Assembly (NCBI GenBank): GCA_963978905.1
Contig: OZ022261.1
Location: 8,371,992-8,435,991 of the forward strand
DNA: 64,000 nucleotides
Direction of reading: 5' to 3'
Source of the DNA: Trichostrongylus colubriformis
Taxonomy: Eukaryota; Nematoda; Chromadorea; Rhabditida; Trichostrongylidae
A program made the position numbers and the translations under genes. Each line of letters starts with the position of its first letter. Within the stretch, counting starts at the first letter, position 1. Under the pieces are notes generated by a model. The model saw nothing but the letters and a program-made list of their open reading frames with translations, was not told the origin of the DNA and made no database searches. Shown piece after piece: positions 49,834-59,939 of this stretch.

Positions 49834-50000
49834 TTCGTCCATGTATCCAACCGAGTGGGAATTATCGAATATGGAACACATATTCATCAACTACTTTCTC
49901 AGATCGCGATGTCTTCATTGAACCAACTCCCCAAAATCTGGAAGCGTATGACAAATTTTGGAGGCTGCTGGACGAGCAAGTTAATCTAATGGAACTCTAG
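49834..50000 (+). CDS. probable 3'-terminal exon of an unrecognised gene
   Basis: A pyrimidine-rich acceptor (ACTTTTTACCCTCACCAG) precedes an open frame reading RPCIQPSGNYRIWNTYSSTT, FSDRDVFIEPTPQNLEAYDK and FWRLLDEQVNLMEL, then TAG at 49998-50000. An AATAAA lies 15 bases after the stop (50015-50020), which suits a compact nematode 3' UTR. An alternative acceptor at 49805 would add nine residues. Upstream exons were not identified; the region just upstream is RTE debris. The protein family is not recognised. Confidence 0.45.
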
Positions 50001-50014
50001 GACGTGCGACCAAC

Positions 50015-50020
50015 AATAAA
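50015..50020 (+). promoter_or_regulatory. poly(A) signal AATAAA
   Basis: A canonical hexamer placed 15 bases after the stop codon of the exon ending at 50000. Confidence 0.45.
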
Positions 50021-50291
50021 CATCAACCATGCTCCCTGCCAAACATGTTTGCTCATCTTTGAGAGGAAATTGAAAATTCTATAGAAAATACTGAATGGAA
50101 AAGTTTTTCTCGGAAAATAAGGATGAGGTGAGGTGAGCCTTGCATAGAGCTATCAATAGAACCCCAACGTTAACAATGAATCAAAAGCTCTTATTCATGA
50201 GTGTATCCGAGTACATAGTGACCAGTAAAAAAACAAAAAGCGACATCATTTCATTCTAGAGATGGCGTCACGAGCACGTGAAGAATATTAA

Positions 50292-51017
50292 AGGATCGTG
50301 CACGGCAAGGTGAGTTTCTCAGTTACCCATATATTTATGAACATGAGCACTGTCTTGTCCCGAAGCCTCATGCTAATCTAAATATGTATTGAACAATGTG
50401 AAACTTACAAAATTCATTCCAAAAGACTGCATCCACAAAACTGATTGCAAAAGAATCTTTGCAAAAGAATTTTGAGCTTTATTGGCAAGCTTTCAGCGCC
50501 TACTTTCCCAAGCCTGAAGTGGTACAAACTGAAACCTATCGAGAGCCTATTTCAGAGCTAGTTTATTTGTACTATACCGACTTACTGCTACCACCGGAAT
50601 ACTGTCCTTACCGCCTTGGTGGGGATCCATGGTAGTGGAGCAGAAATGTAATTTGTTGTACTTGTTTGATACGATCTGCATGTAGAGTTCCACGTGAAAA
50701 AATGAGATTTTCGCTAAAATACAGCTCCTCAAAATAACGGACGGGGGGCTTCAGAATAGGTGCCCCACCACCCACGTCGCTGCGGTTGAAGACGGAGAGT
50801 GGGATACGCAACCTTCTGTTCCCACCATGCGTCTCCGGCCAAGGCGGACGACAGAGTGGGCACTTATTCTGAGCCCCCCGCCCGTTCCCCACTTTGAGGA
50901 GCTGCATCTTGGCCGGATTCTCGGTTCATCGCGTGAAACTTTGCAAACGGCCCTCATTAAGCAAATCAACATGAATGTATGGGTAACAGCAAACTCATTT
51001 TTCCGTGCACGATTCCT
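50292..51017. mobile_element. fold-back MITE, AGGAATCGTCC family, copy E with split left arm
   Basis: The left end AGGATCGTGCACGGC and the right end CGTGCACGATTCCT are flanked by TTAA on both sides (50288-50291, 51018-51021). The left arm is interrupted after CCCATATATTTATGA near 50340 and resumes near 50650 (TAATTTGTTGTACTTGTTTG), so roughly 300 unrelated bases lie inside it. The centre and right arm (GCAAACGGCCCTCATTAAGC) are intact. Confidence 0.7.
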
Positions 51018-51029
51018 TTAAGTATGTCA

Positions 51030-52490
51030 TGCTGACACGTCAGCAGTAATAAGCACTCGGCATTCAGCTTGCGGCTTAACGGTTCCATACCGATATTAGT
51101 CAACCGGTGATAAGCTTTGATAGATATATCAGTAAGAAACCGGGTTTAGGCGAAGGCGTTCTCATGCTGTAATGGATTAGCAATTATGCCCGGAAAATGG
51201 AGCGTGGGTAAGGCCCCATCGGAGACCTGAGCTTTTGCTCATAACCCAGCATTCTTTTAACAGTATTGAGTACGTCAGACTCAACAATGAACGACTACGT
51301 CGATGTTTCAAGTTGCCATACTCTTTGGCACCCATCTCGGGAAGGCTGATATGGTTGCAATGGTGAGGCTACCACACTCACACGGTCCAGGTATCAGATG
51401 TGGAGAAAGGCGTTTGGCCTCCACCCTCTAATCTCGAAAATCCTCGTGTATGTACATCAGCCGGATCTGCCAGTTTGCACTGCATAGACTGAATCGCTCT
51501 ACATTTATTATATCCCCTATCATAATTTTTGTATATAATCCTTTTTGGTAAAAAAAAAACCATCTTTCACAATTGTTTCCGATGAGATATTGAACACTAA
51601 GGACTCGGTATCGAAAAGCTATGCTTGCTTATCCCATGATCAACTACGTTCTCATAATTTCCGCTTTACCTGTAAAATATCATTAGTTAAGAAGTTCATT
51701 CAAAGCCCATTTACCGCCGTCCAGTTGTCCGCAGAGTAGAAATACATATGCGAAGAGTTGTTTTTTTTTTCTGAGACTTCATTTTGCCGGAACTTTGAAC
51801 ACGGTCTCCGACAGCCTCGTACAATCTGTCGCTCTGGGAAGAGAGGATTCATCTCCCGTGCATTATTCCTTTGATTTTTAGAGAAATCAAATTACCCTTT
51901 AACATCAGTGAGATATGATTGTCTACACGCCTGTACCAATCACAATCATCCCAATTCATGTATCCATTTGAGCTGCTGCCCTTAGTACTAAGAACTTCTG
52001 AGAATATTTTTTACTCCGAAGAAAAATACTGCAGCACATTGAGACACCCACCCCCCTCCCTCCCCACAATTCCCTACGCGGTACGAATCTCTCAGGTGGT
52101 AAACTAAATCCTGGTTTTACTCATTAAAACTTGTGTAACACGTGCACATCATATCATATCTGAAAGCTATCACCGCCAACAAATCTTACTATCTCCGCCC
52201 ACAAAATCTCCCACTTTTCACCTATGTTTAGTGGTTTGCTTGTTTTTAAAAATGATTACCCAATGAGCCACTCGAAATTGCACTTTCGGCATCCAGTTTT
52301 TCTGCTGTGTCACATGGAGATAAAATCTTCTGAGCCTCATCAAACTATAGTGGCAGCTTACGGAGACTAGGTCCCGTCGCACTTCAACCACCGTTCCTGC
52401 TTTGAACAATTTAGAAGTATTGGTACGGTTTCAATGAACAACAATACCAAGATTCATCAGTAAAAGTTTTCTAGGCCACTAAACTGCAAA
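51030..52490. other. non-coding stretch with one partial repeat
   Basis: A fragment of the AAGTATGCTGAGT family lies at 51230-51263 (GCTTTTGCTCATAACCCAGC). No exon or paired inverted ends were recognised in the rest. Confidence 0.4.
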
Positions 52491-52502
52491 CATTGTTGGG
52501 GA

Positions 52503-52743
52503 GGGTGGGGTCCACGAGGTCGAATTTCCGCTTCGCGGCGTTTCACTCGCGGCGCCCCCGTACGACTCGCCGTATCGATTGCCCTTGATCGGCCGGCTGA
52601 GCGTGACTGCGTCACGTCTGCGCTTTCCACCCATACCACATTGCCTCGCTTGAAGTCTGCCATGCCCTGCCACTGGCACTCGCACCCGCTGTGCCGCTCA
52701 TCGCGCGCGGCCGCGCGGAAATTCGACCTCGTGGACCCCACCC
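52503..52743 (-). mobile_element. GC-rich MITE with 9-bp target duplication, copy 2
   Basis: The inverted ends are GGGTGGGGTCCACGAGGTCG and its mirror CGACCTCGTGGACCCCACCC. TGTTGGGGA occurs exactly outside each end (52494-52502, 52744-52752). The body is the inverse of 13224-13462 at high identity, for example GCGAGTGCCAGTGGCAGGG and GGCAATCGATACGGCGAGTC. Confidence 0.85.
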
Positions 52744-52759
52744 TGTTGGGGAAGATTGG

Positions 52760-53670
52760 ACGCGTATTGGGAGGCACCAATTGATGTGATTATTAGATAA
52801 CCTGCGCATGAAAAGCTCAATTGAAAGGATCTACGATAAAGAATAGTGGTTGCCACACTTGCTATCCTTAATACCAGTCATTGTTTATTTGATTGCGAGG
52901 CGTACTACAAGTAAAGAAAACTGCAGTGTGAAGAACAACTGTGGTGTTTTGTGGCTGTCAACCAAATGTGAATCTTTTGCAACAGCTCCACACGCCAGCA
53001 GTCGTGTGTGGTTTTAGGACAACCATCAAAACCACAATCAAAAAGGAAAGGTCGTAAGTCAAGAGGAGAGAATATCGATGACGTCAGTGGTGAACAAGTC
53101 AAAAAGGGAATTGCTGTGAAAAAGGCCAACAATAGTGAGTGACGAGCGCAAATCCATCCACTGGCCAGAGGCTTTCAGCAGTACATTACAAAAACTGTCA
53201 AGGATAGACTCTTGCAACTGGGACCACCTCCCTCGATCACCGTGAACAGCAGACATATTGCTTTCGAAAAACCATCAGCTCAGATCCCTGTAGCGCAGCC
53301 TAGTTCTAACTCGATTTCGCAAAGTTCGAGAAGTGCGAAAAGAAGTTAGATATTTAATGTAGCCACGTTAGCACAATTTCATCGTGACAGCATTACCAAA
53401 GGGTCATAAAGGTGAGAAAAGGCGGCGAAAATTCTGAAGAAAATGATGTGACTGGAATCGCCTGTACCGATTTTTCTGTACAGATGATTTTTCCTAGCGA
53501 AAGACCCAAAATTAGGCTTAGCACCTAATAACAAGACTATCGCCTAAACCATCTTTGTGGTTCAAACCACCTCATACGGGTGAGGCTACTTATTAGATTC
53601 ACACCTTGGGGTGTGAGCACTTATGTGGGATTGATGCTCAAATTCATCGAGAAGGCTAAGTGGAATGGTA
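52760..53670. other. non-coding stretch without recognised gene
   Basis: Minus frames at 52905-53256 carry no recognisable motif. No repeats were paired. Confidence 0.4.
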
Positions 53671-53682
53671 CAGCGACCTTAA

Positions 53683-53850
53683 AGGCGCATTCCAGGATAA
53701 TAAGGGTATTTTAGATCTCGCCGTAGTCAGATAGCTCAACCCACAGCCGGTAGGCTGCACTTTTACTGAGGCATGAGTGTCAGTTCCTGGAGGGTGCAGA
53801 GTCAAAGAACCAAGCGCGACTCCACCAGGCAGCCCAGCCCCGCCCACACC
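53683..53850 (+). repeat. single-arm copy of the AGGCACACTCC fold-back
   Basis: AGGCGCATTCCAGGATAATA after a TTAA (53679-53682), then TCAGTTCCTGGAGGGTGCAG and CAGCCCCGCCCACACCGG, match an arm of 56544-57002. The mirror arm is absent, so this is a truncated or half copy. Confidence 0.7.
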
Positions 53851-53859
53851 GGACGTGAT

Positions 53860-55000
53860 TGTTGGCAATGAAAGTGGCAACGTTGGCAGCAACGTAGCTT
53901 ACGATTCGAGTGATAACATAAAAAAAGAGATTTCAGAAGTGCAGAAAACGCTTATCTGGGTAAACAGGCGATATCTCAGAGTTGCCATGATACCAGTGAG
54001 AACTGATCCAAAGGCTCACCTTCCACGCGGTGATCTCGTACAAAGCCAGATGCCAGGAGCCTTATTTTAGCCTCTTTCGGGCTTCTTTCGGACATTCGTT
54101 GTGGACGTATTTCTTAGCACTTCTAATTTCATAACTCAGCGTTTTAACTCTCTCAAGGTAATTCTGGAATGTTGCTTTAAGTACGAAGATAAGTGGCGTG
54201 TCGCACAAAACTACGTGCAACACACGTCCACAGGTTGAATGCATACTTGCGATTTGGACAGTCGAATCGAATCTCCCACTACTATGTGGAATGCTTTTAT
54301 AGCTTCTTATTCTTAGGAAAAGTATTCAACACACCCTCCCACTCAGGGGGGGGGGGCTCTTTAGAGGTGGTTAGTGCAGTTGACATTTGGATCTGAAAAG
54401 AAAAGGAACAGATGCACCAGCCTAATTTCATTGAAACTAGCAATTATGAATCCGTTTTTACTTTAAAGGCAGTATTAGGGGAAAGTCGGACGAAAAGTAA
54501 AAGAAATAGTGCATGTGAAAGTCAGATGCCTAGTAACAGGACAGTGGAGAAAAAACGGATGGAGATGGCCCAAAACCCGAGAAATAGGACCCCCTTTCCA
54601 CTGTTGATTCTCGACGCGGACGACGTATCCGTCAAGAGGGGAGTAGTCTGATCTAGTTTTCCATTGGCATGTTGCCAAGTAAATACAGGGGAATGTTTGG
54701 AAATACGACAACATCTATTTTTTTGAGTGAGTTTCAGGCTAAAACTGCGAAAGCGTGCCGCAAAACCTCCGATCCTGCTGCATCTCCTTGGCCGCTCCCA
54801 CCCCAGTCAATCGGGAATTACGTCATCGGGAGGCGGGACCGCTGTGTCCAAGAGGCGGAACCGCTGCATGGTTGCGGCGTTTTGCAGGGTTTCTACGCTT
54901 GGAGGGGCGCTTTTTCACCGGGATTTCGCCACAGGTAGCCTTCTTAGGCCCAGGACTACCATATGAGTGACTTCTTGTAGGGATTTCTCCATTACCGCAT
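53860..55000. other. non-coding stretch without recognised gene
   Basis: Overlapping frames at 54669-54970 are open in all three plus frames, which points to composition rather than coding. A short G run lies at 54348-54356. Confidence 0.4.
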
Positions 55001-55021
55001 CACCCCTAATGCTGTCTTTAA

Positions 55022-56165
55022 TTCGAAGTTGGTCTCTAATTATCTAAAGAGCGGATACTTGTGCTTGCAAGCCTAAAACTTACTGACCCGTCACGTTGTT
55101 GTTGGCTTACCTGACAGGGGGTACGTCAACTTTTGAGTGGGAAAGGTATCCTGCAGAACCTCCCTAACTCAGCACATCAGTAAAGACCATATGCCGGGTT
55201 GGGAGATATTGTGTCATACATTTAATTTTGTATATCTCCTATCAATTTGAAAACGCCTCACTGATAACAGTGGCATAGATTCAAGGTAATTCCACTTCTG
55301 CCTATCACACTAACTCTTTCTTCCTTTCCCCATTCATACAATGGAAGCTGATTTTGTTCCCAGCCGCCGGCATCTTTGTCTATTTACATAAACCTTCTTT
55401 TTCTACCACTCCGGCTTGAATGTGAAAGCTGAGGCCAAATTGAAGGAAGAATGTAATAACGATGCTCCCTAATACTGACCAACCTCAGAAGTCTATTCTG
55501 CAAGGCTGGAGACTATAAACTCAAAGCGAAATGAGGTTTGATCAGTCCATCACGTGGGATGTATGTACCCAGACTGACTCAGTGAGGAAGCTACTATCGG
55601 TGTCTAACTCCACAAGCAGCGGCTGTAAAAGCTGCGGCGTGATGGACTGATTAAAGCTCATTTCGTTTTGAGTTTATAGTCTCCAACCTTGGAGAATTGA
55701 CATCTGAGGTTGTGCAGCAACAGGGAGCATCGTTATTACATCCTTCCTTCAATTTGGCCTCAGCTTTCACATTCAAGCCGGAGTGGTAGAAAAAGAAGGT
55801 GTGTGTAAATAGACAAAGATGCCGATGGCTGGGAACGAAATCTTCCATTGTGTGAATGGGGAAAGGAAGAAAGAGTTATTGTGATAGGCAGAAGTGGAAT
55901 TACCTTGGATATTATGCCACTTTTATCAGTGAGGCGTTCCCAAATTGATAGGAGATATATAATACAAAAATCAGAATGTATGACACAATATCTCATCAAC
56001 CCTGCATATAGTACTTTACTGATGTGCTGAGTTAGGAAGGCCATACCCCTTCCACACAAAAGTAACCGTACCCCTAACGGTAAGCCAACAACAACGTGAC
56101 GGGTCAGGTTTTAGGCTTGCAAGCACAAGTATCGGCTCATTACATAGTCGGAGGCCAACTTCGAA
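55022..56165. mobile_element. 1144-bp near-palindrome, TTAA-flanked fold-back element
   Basis: Two arms of about 530 bases (55022-55555 and 55634-56165) are reverse complements with scattered differences. Matching landmarks are TTCGAAGTTGG, GTGCTTGCAAGCCTAAAAC, GTGACGGGTCAG, CTAACTCAGCACATCAGTAA, CTTTCTTCCTTTCCCCATTC and CATTCAAGCCGGAGTGGTAG. The spacer is about 78 bases. TTAA abuts both ends (55018-55021, 56166-56169). Open frames are short and mirrored on both arms, so no coding role is inferred. Confidence 0.85.
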
Positions 56166-56543
56166 TTAAAGTAAAAACAGGCTCATAACTGCTAATTTTA
56201 ATGAAATCAGGATGATGCCTCTGTCAACTGCACTGTTGAATACTCTTCTGCAGACTAAAAAGCACTGAAAGCATTCCACACAGTTAGGGAAGATTTGATT
56301 CGACTGCCGAGATCACAAGTCTGCGTTCGACTTGTGATATATGTGTGTTGCACATGTAGTGGTTTGACTGTTCGCTTTGTCACGTGTGGTCCTACAACAA
56401 CACTTCGTCAGCGTCTCAAACTTGGGTAATTAGGCAATGATCAACTAACCACAGCCAGCCAACTTACCTAAATTGAACGCGAAAAGTACATTTATTTTCT
56501 GCGCGGTAGCTTCATACCGGTTAAGATGACGAATTGTATTTAA

Positions 56544-57002
56544 AGGCACACTCCAGGATTACTGGGATATCACATCTCCTGCCGTGGATGGGTAGTTCGA
56601 CCCAAGCTGCGTAGACTGTACCTTTACCGAGGCGTGGATGTCAGTTCCTGGAGCGTGCGCGCCAAAGAATCCCCCAGCCTGGAGAATGCTGCAAGTGTTC
56701 CGGTGCTCAGTGTGGGGTCAGGTCATTCAGTAGTGGGTTTACTCACGAGACGATTGGTTTACTGCCAATTTCAAGATCTTGGCTACGTAGCTGGTCTACC
56801 TATGTCAAATATAAGAGTCGAAGACTAGAGGCAAACCCCCGGCTGTGGTGGGCGGGGCCGAGCTGTTGCGCTAGATTCTTTGGCTCTGCACGCTCTAGGA
56901 ACTGACACCCACGCTTCGGGAAAGGTACAGCCTACGCGGCTTGGGTCGAACTATCCATCCTCTGCAGGAGATGTGATATCCCAACAATCTTGTAATGTGC
57001 CT
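56544..57002. mobile_element. TTAA-flanked fold-back element, AGGCACACTCC ends
   Basis: The left arm runs from AGGCACACTCCAGGATTACT through GTCAGTTCCTGGAGCGTGC. The right arm mirrors it from GCACGCTCTAGGAACTGACA to CAATCTTGTAATGTGCCT. TTAA lies on both sides (56540-56543, 57003-57006). The arms are about 165 and 185 bases around a spacer of roughly 110 bases. A half copy is at 53683. Confidence 0.8.
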
Positions 57003-57261
57003 TTAATAAGGTAGTTCCAAGAAATGCTGATGGAGAAAGCAGTTGTTTGAAGTGATGCAGTGCGTGTGAAAATCCTTTTCTACAACAGCCAACCATCTAC
57101 GCTAAATAGCCTGAAGGCAAACTGCCACTCCACTCCTATCAGTATGAAAAAAAGTGCGGTAGGTTTCGGCACAGCTGTTTTTACTGAAGACAGTCCACCG
57201 TCCCAGACTACCGAGGTGTCCTTCCGAAGCTGTGCACGCGTTTCAGATGACTCTCTCTGTA

Positions 57262-58131
57262 TTAGGTTGTACCAAAAGTCTTGTAGGATTTTTGCAAAAA
57301 CCTCAATGATTTTGCTTACTTCGAGACAGATCTGGGTGATTCGGGAATATCGTAAAACGTTCTCTGAGCTTTCTAAATCGACTCGCCAGATCCCGTGGAG
57401 AAAGTTATAGTGCCCGTAGCTGATACCTACCAAATACGCGGTGTCATTCACTATGAGTGGTCTCGCGACACCAAAGCAAAGAAGCTTGCGACTCCATCAA
57501 CGCTGCATTGGGCAAGGGATGTGTGACCTACGAGGTCGTGCGCAGCTGGTTCATCAGCTTCTGCAACGGCAAGATCGACATGAAAGACCAACCACACTCA
57601 GCACTGTGCTACTTCTGGGACGCGGAAGAAATGCTTTTCTACGAGGTGCTGGTACAAGGCGAGACAGTCACCATTGTCGTATACACCCGCCAGCTCCAGC
57701 AGCTCGCCGTCGCTGTACGAGAAAAGCGCCGGAAAAGGTCCGCGGTTATTCTCCTTCATGACAACGCCAGCTCCCGCATCGCGAAAAGTACCCAGGCCAA
57801 GCTACACGAGTTCGGCTGGGATGTGCTGCCCCACCCGCCATACTCTACATACATTGCTCCTTGTGACCTTCACCTTTTCCATCCTCTGAAATCCTTCCTA
57901 GCCAAGGAAAAATTCGTTGATTATGACTTGCCTGCGAACGCGATCGCTAACTTCTTCGACTCTCAGAATCCACAGTTTTGGGAGGACAGAATCAATCATC
58001 TACCCATGAAGTGGCGGTGTGTTGTCGATAACAATGGTGAATACGTTGTTGCCTGGTTGTCGTTTGTTGGAAGAAATAATAACAAAAAGTGATGATCAAA
58101 AACATCCTACAAAATTTTTGGTGCAACCTAG
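57262..58131 (+). mobile_element. mariner transposon, internally deleted
   Basis: The ends TTAGGTTGTACCAAAAGTCT and, on the other strand, CTAGGTTGCACCAAAAATTT are inverted repeats of about 30 bases. Both are flanked by TA (57260-57261, 58132-58133). The element is 870 bp and carries one transposase pseudogene. It inserted about 260 bases from the TTAA fold-back at 56544-57002. Confidence 0.9.
57410..58092 (+). pseudogene. mariner transposase with deletion and frameshift
   Basis: The presumed start codon is GTG in place of ATG, followed by a frame reading RGVIHYEW. A frameshift near 57475 leads into a 211-codon open stretch from 57457. That stretch carries the helix-turn-helix tail KEACDSINAALGKGCVTYEV then VRSWF. 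It has a deletion directly after KDQPHSA that removes the first catalytic Asp. It continues with LLHDNASSRIAK (second Asp, codon 102) and HPPYSTYIAPCDLHLF (third Asp, codon 137). Exactly 34 residues separate these two Asp residues. The C-terminus NPQFWEDRINHLPMKWRCVV is complete. It is non-functional as an enzyme. Confidence 0.9.
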
Positions 58132-58139
58132 TAGATTAA

Positions 58140-58640
58140 TATTATTCCAAGTTTCCCTCTTTTATGGTCCATTATGACATCACATATAGCACAATCAACC
58201 TTTGGTCTGAGACTGCCTCACATTTAAAAGCTAAATATCGAGAGATGGGCAGGTTCCATTACATGCTTCTGTCAGCATGCTTCCATGTGCTAATGCATGT
58301 AATCCACGGCTTAAGTCACTTTAATCAGCTTTCTTATAAAAAGATATTCTGGGGAATGAGAAGTCGAATGAATAAGCAGGAAGGTTATCACAAAGTCGAT
58401 TGAAATACGGGCAGAACAGTTCTGCTATCAGTTGTTGTGGGAATTTAGATTGCCTGACGACTTAACCGTTACATAATAACGCGTCGTAAACATTCAAAGA
58501 ATCTGAAACAGTCCAGTGAATAGAAGGAGAGGCGACTCGCAACGGCGGATAATCATATTTATTGCCCGATGTACCATGACGGGACTACAAGCATTACAAC
58601 AAAAGCTTTGCATCCACTGTTCGGATGTCTTGTTCACCAA
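58140..58640. other. non-coding stretch without recognised gene
   Basis: A 79-codon plus frame (58164-58403) has no recognisable motif or splice context. Confidence 0.4.
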
Positions 58641-58653
58641 TTGAACTAAAAGC

Positions 58654-58736
58654 TGTTATAAGTATGCTGAGTTATGGGCAAAAGCTTCTACGATGATTGG
58701 TGGAGCTTTGCCAATAACTCAGCATACTTGTAACAG
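58654..58736. repeat. inverted repeat, AAGTATGCTGAGT family copy 2
   Basis: GTTATAAGTATGCTGAGTTA and its continuation to GGGCAAAAGC (58654-58686) are mirrored at 58706-58736 after a 19-base spacer. The spacer is shorter than in the copy at 27945. Sequence beyond the right arm (CTTTCGCATTGTGAGCTGTG) also matches the flank of that copy, so the repeat unit extends to about 58800. Confidence 0.7.
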
Positions 58737-59433
58737 CTTTCGCATTGTGAGCTGTGGCGAAAATCAGCAGTTAACAAAACTCAGATGCGCTAATATGTAT
58801 ATCCTAGAAGCATTGTTTATATTTTATTTTATTACTAATGGATCCAAGAACCTGACACGTATGATATCAAGGAGTAAGAGAAACAATACGGTAGACTCTG
58901 TGCACAAGCCGGAAACAGTTTGCCGCTTCATCCTGAACACACGTCAAGCACATTGTGATCAAAACAAACGGCCAATCAAAAAATCCGATGAACCGCGAAT
59001 TCAATGAGTTTATCAGAGCTTTTGATTCCTTTCTGATCCATTGAAAAATCCAGAAAAATTGCAGAAAATTAGCATTTTGAGCATTCATTAATCTACATTT
59101 AAGGCACAGTGTAACCATAGTGTAGCCCATACAGGTCTTTTCAGGGATACGGAAAGCTATGTAACCTCTTTTCTAGTGCACGAAAGTGGAAAGCGCTACT
59201 TTTGGAATTGAAGTTGACGAAGTTCAAATACACTCCCTAGAACAGTTCTGGCTACAGACTTGCTACCGTGCACGGCTGCGATAGTGAATGAGGTTCTGGC
59301 TGCTAGCAAAAAGATCCTCAGCTTTGCTCAAAGATTCCAAGCAAAAACAGTGAAGTTCACTCAACTAGAACGGCAATACATGCCGTTGACAGCTACTTAT
59401 AAGTTCATCCATGTTAAAAGCCTATCAACTTGA

Positions 59434-59852
59434 AGGAATCGTCCACGGAAAAATTGGCTTCTTTGTCACCCTTATATTTATGTTATATTTGACTAAGAAG
59501 GGCCGCATGAAAGTTTCACGCGAAAAAGTGAGGATGCTGAGATACAGCTCCCCAAATTCTTGGCCGAGTGGGCGGGGACTCCGAGCAAAAGCCCCATCCC
59601 GTCATCTGTAGCGGTTGGGAACGAAAAGTGGGACTGTATACGTAACTTTGTGTTCCTACACTGCGTCTCCGACCGCTGCGGACGACGGGGTGGGCACTTG
59701 CCGGGAGGGACCGGCCACCGGGCGAGACTTTGTGGTGCTGTATCTAGACAGATTCATACATTTTCGCGAAACTTTGCATGCGCCCCACATTAGGGAAATA
59801 CAACATAGATATATGGGTAACATAAAAAGTCATTTTTTCGTGGACAATTCCT
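59434..59852. mobile_element. fold-back MITE, AGGAATCGTCC family, copy D
   Basis: This is the most complete copy. The left end AGGAATCGTCCACGGAAAAA and the right end CGTGGACAATTCCT are flanked by TTGA on both sides (59430-59433, 59853-59856). The centre GTATACGTAACTTTGTGTTC provides the uninterrupted counterpart for the nested insertion in copy C. Confidence 0.85.
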
Positions 59853-59939
59853 TTGAGTGCATTACTCAAAGTCTACCATGCGTTCAGCCGCTTCATCGAA
59901 AATTTCGGCTTTTCTATTACATACTTATGATTCATAATA

